Assembly: GCF_000801105.2 (NCBI RefSeq)
Contig: NC_079516.1
Location: 24,775,043-24,839,042, forward strand
Source: Raphanus sativus
Taxonomy: Eukaryota; Streptophyta; Magnoliopsida; Brassicales; Brassicaceae
Length of the DNA stretch: 64,000 nucleotides
Direction of reading: 5' to 3'
Shown: positions 57,274 to 64,000 of the stretch, piece after piece
Position numbering within the stretch: position 1 is the first letter of the stretch
Layout: every line of letters begins with the position of its first letter
Notes under the pieces: generated by a model
Told to the model about the DNA's origin: nothing
The model's input: only the letters and a program-made list of their open reading frames with translations
Database searches by the model: none
Program-made: the position numbers and the translations under genes

Positions 57274-58213
57274 ATGATGGGATACCAAACAAACCCTAAC
57301 TTCTCCATGTTTTTTTCCTTGGAAAACGACGAGCAAAACAATCAAGATTATGATTCTTATAACAATATCTCTTCATCAACTTCTGTTGATTGCACTCTTT
57401 CACTTGGAACACCATCCACTCGTCTCGACGACCACCGTAGATTTTCTTCCGCTAGTTCTAACATTTCCGGCGATTACTTCTATCACGGAGGAAACGCTAA
57501 AACAACGTCATACAAGAAAGGCGGTGGTGATCACAACTTACCTCGCCGCTGTGCTAGCTGCGACACAACTTCTACTCCTTTATGGAGAAACGGACCAAAA
57601 GGACCCAAGGTAATTTAATAATAACATATTGGAATAAAAGCAAAACTGTCTTGGGCCTTGGCTATTCAAAACTTTAAAAGTATTCGTCACATCATAAATC
57701 GTCTCTTACTTAGTTTGTTTTTAATATATTTAGAATAGCTAGGTTGTCTTCAGTTTATAGCTAAAATAATTGGGTTCATAACTTAACTATAAAGATGTTA
57801 TTAAGCTATCATTTATTATTTTAATCTCGACTTAATAACATATTTATTTTATCTAGTATGACTATGTTAATTAAATAAACATATACCATATACATTTCAC
57901 TAATATTTTGGACGTGACAAATGATTTAATCTGGCGCATGCAGTCGTTATGCAATGCGTGTGGAATCCGATTCAAGAAGGAAGAGAGGCGTGCAACCGCC
58001 AGAAACTCAATAACCTCCGGTGGTGGTTCATCCGCGGCAGAAATTCCGGCAGGTGGAAACTATTACACTCATCAGCATCATCACTATGCTTCGTCGTCGC
58101 CGTCGTGGGCTCATCAGAACACACAAAGGGTTCAGTACTTCTCGCCGGCGCCGGAGATGGAATATCCGTTCGTTGATGACGCCACGGCTGCCTCATTTCT
58201 TTCCTGGAACTGA
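57274..58213 (+). CDS. GATA20: GATA transcription factor 20 (HAN-like)
   Basis: Two exons, 57274-57609 and 57944-58213, split in the middle of the zinc finger by a 334-nt GT-AG intron. 201 aa. The N-terminus MMGYQTNPNFSMFFSLEND is the short conserved HAN-type motif. The finger CASCDTTSTPLWRNGPKG continues over the junction into SLCNACGIRFKKEERRA (C-X2-C-X18-C-X2-C, class B GATA), followed by a basic tail. The C-terminus has a His-rich run and ends FLSWN. It matches Arabidopsis GATA20 (AT2G18380), a nuclear DNA-binding protein that works redundantly with HANABA TARANU in embryo and floral patterning. Start chosen at the first of two adjacent ATGs. Confidence 0.95.
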
Positions 58214-58382
58214 TGTTACGTATAGCGAGAGAAGAAGATGATGATGAAAGGTCTTACCATAGATTATCACCCAAAGTAAATCAGTCTTGGTCAAATTCAT
58301 TTTATTTTGTTTTTATATATGTCCTACCTCGACTCATCTCGACTCTATCAAGTTGTGTTTTCTTTTCATGAATTTTTGAAAG

Positions 58383-58383
<1 letters not shown>

Positions 58384-58450
<67 letters not shown>

Positions 58451-58502
58451 GTACCGTTTTCTTTTCTTTTCTTTTCCTTTCTTTTCTTTTATTTTCTTTT
58501 CA
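58384..58502. repeat. (TA)n followed by (TTTTC)n microsatellites
   Basis: (TA)n at 58384-58449, then about eight TTTTC-type units at 58459-58502, about 170 bp after the GATA20 stop and probably in or just beyond its 3' UTR. Confidence 0.95.
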
Positions 58503-58569
58503 TAATGTTTCCACTTGCTGGCTTTGACCGTTTAGTATACGATATATCTCAAGATCCTCATCTTTAGAT

Positions 58570-59408
58570 TGTCTTTTATCGTTTAACAATTTTCAATGCA
58601 ACCTGAGGAGTGAGCGATAGCTTGTTTCCTAGCAGTTTTATGGATGTTAAATTTAATCACAGATAAATTTTACATCGACTTTTTAAAGATTTGTTTTTAT
58701 TTTATATTTATCGTCATTTTTCATTACTAATGTAGAGAAGACAAGAAACGGAAAAATTATAAAAGTTTCAACTAACATTGTAATGAATTTTTTTTTTTGT
58801 CAAAATTATAGTGAAATTTATAATACAACTAAAATCGTTGGTCGAAATAATTCGAATCATAACATTTAAGATGTATTAGATCATATAGATCTACATGGCA
58901 ATATTCAAAATGCGTTTCATTTTAAAAACGGCTGCTGTTTTTAATGTTTGCAACTTTGGATGCGCTTCTCGAGTCTATATTGTCAAGTAATTTCAAGTTA
59001 AAAATAGTCTGGACGAGGTATGTAGCTTCTGGAACGTAATTGGGAACAAAAGTAAGAAGACCAGAAAAGGACTCGAGGAATGGTCGTTCCAAAGAGAGGA
59101 CCAGCTGTGTATGCAATTGCAGAGGAGAAGTTGAATAAATTCTCAATTAAAAAATTGGCTTATCCTTGCCAAAACTGATCGATCAAACCATCCTGCCCAA
59201 AATCTAATTTTTCTTTTTTTTTTGTAAACAGGCTTTCATTTGATTAAAATAATTAAGAAGAAAAATATTACACCATAAGACCATGTTTGTGGACAATACC
59301 CAATTTAATACAAAATACTAAAATTTGGTGTATCTGAATTTTGGTAGAACTGATCCAATAAATCTTGTGACCCAAAAGAGGCTTAGTACAAAGAAGATGA
59401 ATCGGTGG
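58570..59408. other. Intergenic DNA, no gene seen
   Basis: AT-rich. A T run followed by GTAAACAGGCTTTCATTTG near 59212-59240 resembles the start of a retro-inserted tail (minus strand) but no duplication was found. Confidence 0.5.
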
Positions 59409-59416
59409 TTGGTAAC

Positions 59417-60071
59417 CTACATTGCACGGAAGCTTCATCGGATGTCCGCTTCCCATTTCGGAACCGGAATCAGAGTCGGAATTTTGTGGAAGCTTACGGA
59501 ATCTCGCTTCCAAAACGTTCCCAAAGTATTCTCTTTAAAAACACAGTGGAAGCTTACGATTCCGTTTTGGAATCACGCTTCCATTTTATTTTAAAACTTA
59601 TTGTCATAATTCATAAAAATATAAAATCATAGTTTTTAGTTTATATAAAATCTAAATTTTAATAGTATTGGATTAAAGAGAATAGAAATATACAAATATT
59701 AAAACTAATACTATAAATTTTCTTTATGCATTGAAGTTTTTATTAAAGATATAACACATATTCAAATATATTATGTCAATAAATTTATGAAGTTTTTAAA
59801 GTAATTAATATCATAATTTATTTTAAACTTAATTTATGTGTGTTTTTATAATTTTAATATGAAATCATTTCAAAATTATTATAAAATAATAAATTCTTTA
59901 TTTTAAATTTAAATCATATGATTTTAAGTTCTAAATTATATAAAAATTATATTTATATATGGATATATGCTTCCAACACGTACCCGCTTCCTAAATTTTT
60001 AAAAAACTTCGCTTCTACGTTTTCATACGGTTCCGCTTTCACGTACCCGCTTCCGTTTCTATGTAACGTAG
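59417..60071. mobile_element. hAT-type non-autonomous element rich in GGAAGC/GCTTCC words
   Basis: The ends are CTACATTGCACGGAAGC and, inverted, GCTTCCGTTTCTATGTAACG then TAG. Perfect 8-bp duplication TTGGTAAC at 59409-59416 and 60072-60079. GGAAGC or GCTTCC occurs repeatedly at 59430-59582 and 59968-60060; the middle is AT-rich. No transposase. Confidence 0.85.
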
Positions 60072-60079
60072 TTGGTAAC

Positions 60080-61924
60080 TGATTGTTAGTCGTTGTCAAA
60101 CAGCGAGTTAATAAAAAATGCAGTAATAGATTTGAGTTAGGTAGTTGCAAACCATCGTTGCATCATCTTATATGAAAGAGGGGCTCACATGTCTTTGAAG
60201 CTCAGGATCTTGTTCCTGATTTGATGATCGATTGCAGAGTACATTACATCGCCAGATTGGAATGAGCGTGCATATATCCTACTGTTTAGTCATTCCAAAA
60301 CTAGTAGAGGGTAGCTTGTTAAGCGAGGAGAGAGAGAGAGAGTAGTCTACCAGATTTATCTCCAGCCAGAGATTCCATTTGTGTCGTCGTCTGGTTCCAT
60401 GACCTGGAAGGGGTCAAGCGGCCGAGAGGAGATTAAAGACCATATATCAAAGCTGAAACAACAATAGAAGAATAGGTGGCTGCGTGACTCTGCCTGTGAG
60501 TTCCAGATAACACAAGTTGGATCTACTGATACACTAAAATTTGGATCTTACTACTGTCATGTTAACACTTTAACACTTGTTGTTGTTTAGATTCAATCTT
60601 ATAAGACCAGTTTACACTTTATTTCTATGGGATCAATATCAAGCTAAAGTAATCGATGATTTAAAACTAAAAAAACGTAAAGAGCAAGCAACAATTTTGA
60701 TTTGAGGTTTTCAAGTGATTAAGAATGCTAGCCTTAAGATGGTTCAATCAGCTGTCAAACATTTGTGAGCCAAACAATTATTCAAGTTCATTCAAACAGA
60801 AGTTTAGAACTCGGAACACACAAATAGATCAGTCCACTGTCGTGGAGTTTCATCTTTTGTCAATCGATCTTAGTACCTAAACTGTCATTTGAACTAAGAG
60901 GCAATGACAAACATTAAATATCAAATCTGATTTGTTCACAAAACATTCTAACATCTATTTTCATTGGCTAGTGATGCAATGCTCATTCATTCAATGTCTA
61001 ACAACCTATAACACTTTTGCTGAATAGATTAAGCCTAGATTCATAAAGTAAGTGATCAGTTTATCATAAGCAATAAGTGTTGAAATGAATGAAGACAATC
61101 AAAATATTAACTTATTTATGTTTAACTCACGGATCTAACACCCTAACACCCTAGGCTAAGCAAGCCGACTACTCAGCCGTGAATAAAAAATACATAGAGA
61201 TCAAGAGTGAATAAAAAATGGAATACGAATGCAAATAAATAGAAATAGGGTTCATGGGTTCTTCTCTAAATCGAGAGAGATGGCCTTCTACTTTTACAAG
61301 GTTGCAAATCACAACAATGAAAAGCTCTAGAGTCTGGATTCTTTGGTAAAACTAGCGTCAAAATAAAGGGAAAGAGAGGAAGAAAATATATGGAGCCACT
61401 GGCGTATGGGTGAGAAAGATGGGATAAGTAGGACAAATCCTGAAATATCTTGTAGTTTCCTTAAAAATATCGAGCAGCGTAGCGGCTGCTCCCCTTGGGA
61501 TTACCCACCCGGATGCTCCACATGGAAATTTCCAATTTTCATTCTTTTCTGCATACGCCCTTTCAAAGCTGCACAACCTATTCCAGACCTAAAATGACTA
61601 GAAAAACTTGATAAAGACTTTAAAGAGAATTGAAAAATGATATCACTCAAATTATCCTATGGCGAGTGTAGACCTTCCCAGCCAGTCCGTAGAATCAATA
61701 TCATGCACTCTCGTCCAGTCTTCATAACTCCATTCCTTGAACCATGACTGCACTTCCTCTTGTTTCCTTGTGATTGAAGTTATTGTCGTAACTTTACGAT
61801 AAAAACCATGAAGACTTGTCTTTGCGTGAAAGCTCAAATCGATCGAATAAAACGGCGACGGTTAACTTAAAACACCAATTGCCTCGATTATACGATTGAT
61901 TTAAGAGTCCTTTTACAAATAATG
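60080..61924. other. Intergenic DNA, no gene recognised
   Basis: Composition is more balanced at 60160-60530 and 61340-61580, which might be captured or decayed gene fragments, but no protein family could be read. A GA microsatellite of about seven units lies near 60330. Confidence 0.5.
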
Positions 61925-61932
61925 CCGAAAAC

Positions 61933-62604
61933 TAGGCTTGGGCATTTTACCCGGACCCGAGGATCCGACCCGAAACCGACCCGAAAATACCCGACCCGGA
62001 ACCGACCCGAAAAATTATAAGTACTCATATGTGTCTTTTTATTTTGGACCCGCGGGTCTCGGATAAGACCCGGACCCGAACCGAGATCCGATCGGGTACC
62101 CGAAATACCCAAGATTTATTTTATATATTAGGTATATTTGGGTGATTGTGTATATTTTTGGTATTTCTAATCTTTTTTTAAGTTTTAGGTTCGTATTTTC
62201 GGGTATAGTTTCAAATTTCGAATGTAATTTTAGATTTTCAGAAAATATAATTTGGATATTCAGATATTTTTTGAGTTTTCAGGTCTGATTTTAGGTAAAT
62301 ATTCAGGTAATTTTACGGTTTTTCGGGTACTTTTCGAGTTTTTGGGTCCAGTTTGAGTATTTCGAGTTTTTTGGGGTTTTATATACCCGAACCGACCCGG
62401 ATCCGAACAATATCCGAATATTATAAGTGTTTTACGGGTACTGAAATTCTAGACCCGAACCGACCCGGACCCGACAAGACCCGACCCGGAACCGACCCGA
62501 AAATTGTAAATACCCATATGGGTCTAAATTCCGAGGACCGGAAAGACCCGGACCCGACAAGACCCGACCCAAACCCGACCCGGAGACCCGGATGCCCAGG
62601 CCTA
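61933..62604. mobile_element. hAT-type non-autonomous element rich in GACCCG words
   Basis: The ends TAGGCTTGGGCA and, inverted, TGCCCAGGCCTA are flanked by a perfect 8-bp duplication CCGAAAAC (61925-61932 and 62605-62612). Long arrays of CCCGACCCG/GACCCGAA words fill both ends (61950-62105 and 62385-62595). Open frames across it are translations of these repeats. Confidence 0.88.
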
Positions 62605-62819
62605 CCGAAAACAGCCCAAAAAGGCCTACAACACGGCCAAAGGCCCACTTACGATTTTAGACGAGATTGAGCACAAGATAACTATGACAGTTTATTTTTT
62701 ATTCGCAGAAAAAGATAAATGTCAAATTTCCGAAGATAAATGTCAAGTTTCGAGGATAATCATGAAAGTCGAAAAAATTGGAATATATCCATTTTTGCGA
62801 TAAACTAGACCCAAGGGTG

Positions 62820-63235
62820 AAAAGGGAAGAAGCAAACCGACTTTGGAGGAGTATATAAGAAGATCTTAGGCTAGATGAACAAGAGAATAATTTTTTGGAT
62901 CAGAGCAGACTTAGCACTTAGAGCAATTTTTCGTTTTTGTTATCGAGCTGTGTCTCAACTAAGTTTCACAGTTTTAGGTTGCTAGAACTAGGGAACTCGC
63001 CGACAGCTCTTCAGACCGAGGATTACACCTGTTGGTCACGCTTAAACGCAAATTTGGAATAAGATCTACTTGCTCTTTTCTGTTCTTTACGTTTATTATA
63101 CTTCCGTTTTTTCATATATTTATTGCGTTGTGCGTGGCCCCACAGATTTTCGAGACCTTCAGGGGAAGGTAGGTTTACGTGGATTTTCTCCGATTAACAA
63201 TCTCGATGATGTGAATTCGGGTTCCCACAAATAGA
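62820..63235 (+). mobile_element. Partial Gypsy-type LTR
   Basis: A TATA box GAGTATATAAGAAG (about 62850), a following leader-like segment and an ending GGTTCCCACAAATAG resemble the promoter and R-U5 half of an Athila/Tat-type LTR. No second LTR, polyprotein or target duplication was found. Confidence 0.4.
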
Positions 63236-63240
63236 AAACT

Positions 63241-63395
63241 GAGGTATCTTACCTTGCTAGCTTGGCAAGCCACCATTTATGAGGTGTGGCGGGAGAGGAA
63301 CAACAGACTGCATCGCCATTCCCACCGCTCTGCCTCCAGACATCCAAATCTGGCTCAAGCTTCAGAGAGAATGATTCTCTGGTTTTCCCTCTCAT
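63241..63395 (+). pseudogene. LINE ORF2 C-terminal fragment
   Basis: Reads YLTLLAWQATIYEVWRERNN then RLHRHSHRSASRHPN and a stop, matching the zf-RVT end of plant LINE ORF2 (WQATIY-W-ERN-R). Only about 50 residues are kept. Confidence 0.7.
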
Positions 63396-63753
63396 AGCCG
63401 TTCCGTGATTTTTTAGGATCTCGGATCTTCGTCTTTGCGTCTCTTGTTCTTAATATCTTCAGTCCCATCATTAATCACAATCGATTTCTTCGTCTCCATC
63501 GAAAGTTACAGAAGAACACAAATAGTCTTTGTCTTGTGCTTTGGGACAATCTCACTAGGCCACAGGATGGACAACTACTTGAAATTCATCTTGGGCACAT
63601 ATGCTCACAGGCTTCTATCACTATGTCAGCTGGACTTCAGTAGTGAGGTTCTAGTTGGGCTATTAGGCACTTCAATTCTATCTTGGGGCTGCTTCTTTAT
63701 TTCTTTGGGGTTAAAATTTGATATGGGTAATCTAAAGAGTGTATATGTAATAT

Positions 63754-63802
63754 TTTAACCTTTGCCTCATTTTTTTTTTGTCGGGTTTAACCTTTGCCTC
63801 AT
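63754..63802. mobile_element. Micro-insertion: 15-bp T-tract tail between 17-bp direct repeats
   Basis: TTTAACCTTTGCCTCAT at 63754-63770 and 63786-63802 encloses nine T and GTCGGG (minus strand CCCGAC plus A-tail). Confidence 0.78.
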
Positions 63803-64000
63803 TTAAATATATGCAATCGAAATTTCAAAAAAAAAAGCTTGCAAATATTCTAGTTATTAAAACAATATAACTATTATTATTGCGATCAATGTGCGAACAC
63901 TGTATGATAGAGAAACGTAGGAGTGCCTGCTCCAAGTCCACATATCTTGTTCGGTAGTAAACTGTGTTATTATTGGCACATACCTAACCTACTTCTTGAT
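63803..64000. other. Window end, AT-rich, no gene seen
   Basis: No supported feature. Confidence 0.5.

Noticed and set aside
62353..62670. 105-codon open frame with RPDPT-like repeats
   Set aside because: Translation of GACCCG repeats in a hAT element; the same holds for the minus-strand frames there and for 30259-30459.

Overview
The window is plant nuclear DNA, clearly from the Brassicaceae and most likely from a Brassica-type polyploid relative of Arabidopsis. The evidence is AT-rich intergenic DNA full of Helitrons, hAT, MULE and Stowaway elements, a SINE, LINEs and LTR elements, intron-containing genes with GT-AG splice sites, and a run of genes I recognise by protein similarity and order. 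From left to right these are a GAZ-like zinc finger, PERK4, a GUT15-like noncoding RNA, ELP5, mitochondrial ribosomal protein uL6 (L6), TTN5 and GATA20. From memory this is the order of Arabidopsis AT2G18490, 18470, 18440, 18410, 18400, 18390 and 18380, read in reverse. Several genes expected between them are absent, and the TTN5 copy is a clear pseudogene. That is what a fractionated subgenome block would look like.

Layout. Bases 1-28,100 are almost entirely repeats: a large Helitron-like region (about 620-5284) with a small spliced gene inside it, stacked Helitron ends (6423-8522), a SINE with target duplications (8819-9037), a 5.9-kb non-autonomous Copia element with identical 155-bp LTRs (9983-15862), a TRIM-like element (17341-18552), a Helitron-like segment with a broken RPA70-like gene (about 19949-22542), a foldback MULE with 9-bp target duplications (22718-23969), a hAT transposase relic split by a hAT MITE (24850-25480) and a decayed LINE (26170-28126). 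The zinc-finger gene lies at 28380-29291 (minus). Bases 29,300-39,300 hold a hAT element, a probable solo Gypsy LTR with an internal minisatellite, a decayed Copia gag relic and a Helitron carrying promoter-like DNA. The gene-rich core is 39,355-50,034. From 50,200 to the end the window is again mostly repeats, interrupted only by GATA20 (57274-58213).

The intact genes serve general cell functions: a cell-surface receptor kinase (PERK4), Elongator complex assembly for tRNA wobble-uridine modification (ELP5), mitochondrial translation (L6), and two nuclear regulators (GAZ-like and GATA20). ELP5 and L6 are divergently transcribed from a short shared promoter with two copies of a palindromic AGCCCAATGGGCT site.

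Most interesting observations: (1) a tRNA-like fold inside the GUT15-like RNA locus; (2) at least eight tiny insertions (12-24 bp) made of little more than a homopolymer tail, each flanked by 9-20 bp direct repeats, as if a LINE/SINE machinery had integrated almost only its tail; (3) a Copia element with identical LTRs but a wrecked interior, implying recent movement in trans; (4) a three-exon, fully in-frame 70-residue gene inside Helitron DNA; and (5) a group of hAT elements each filled near its ends with its own private short repeated word. All calls were made by reading the sequence; no database search was run.
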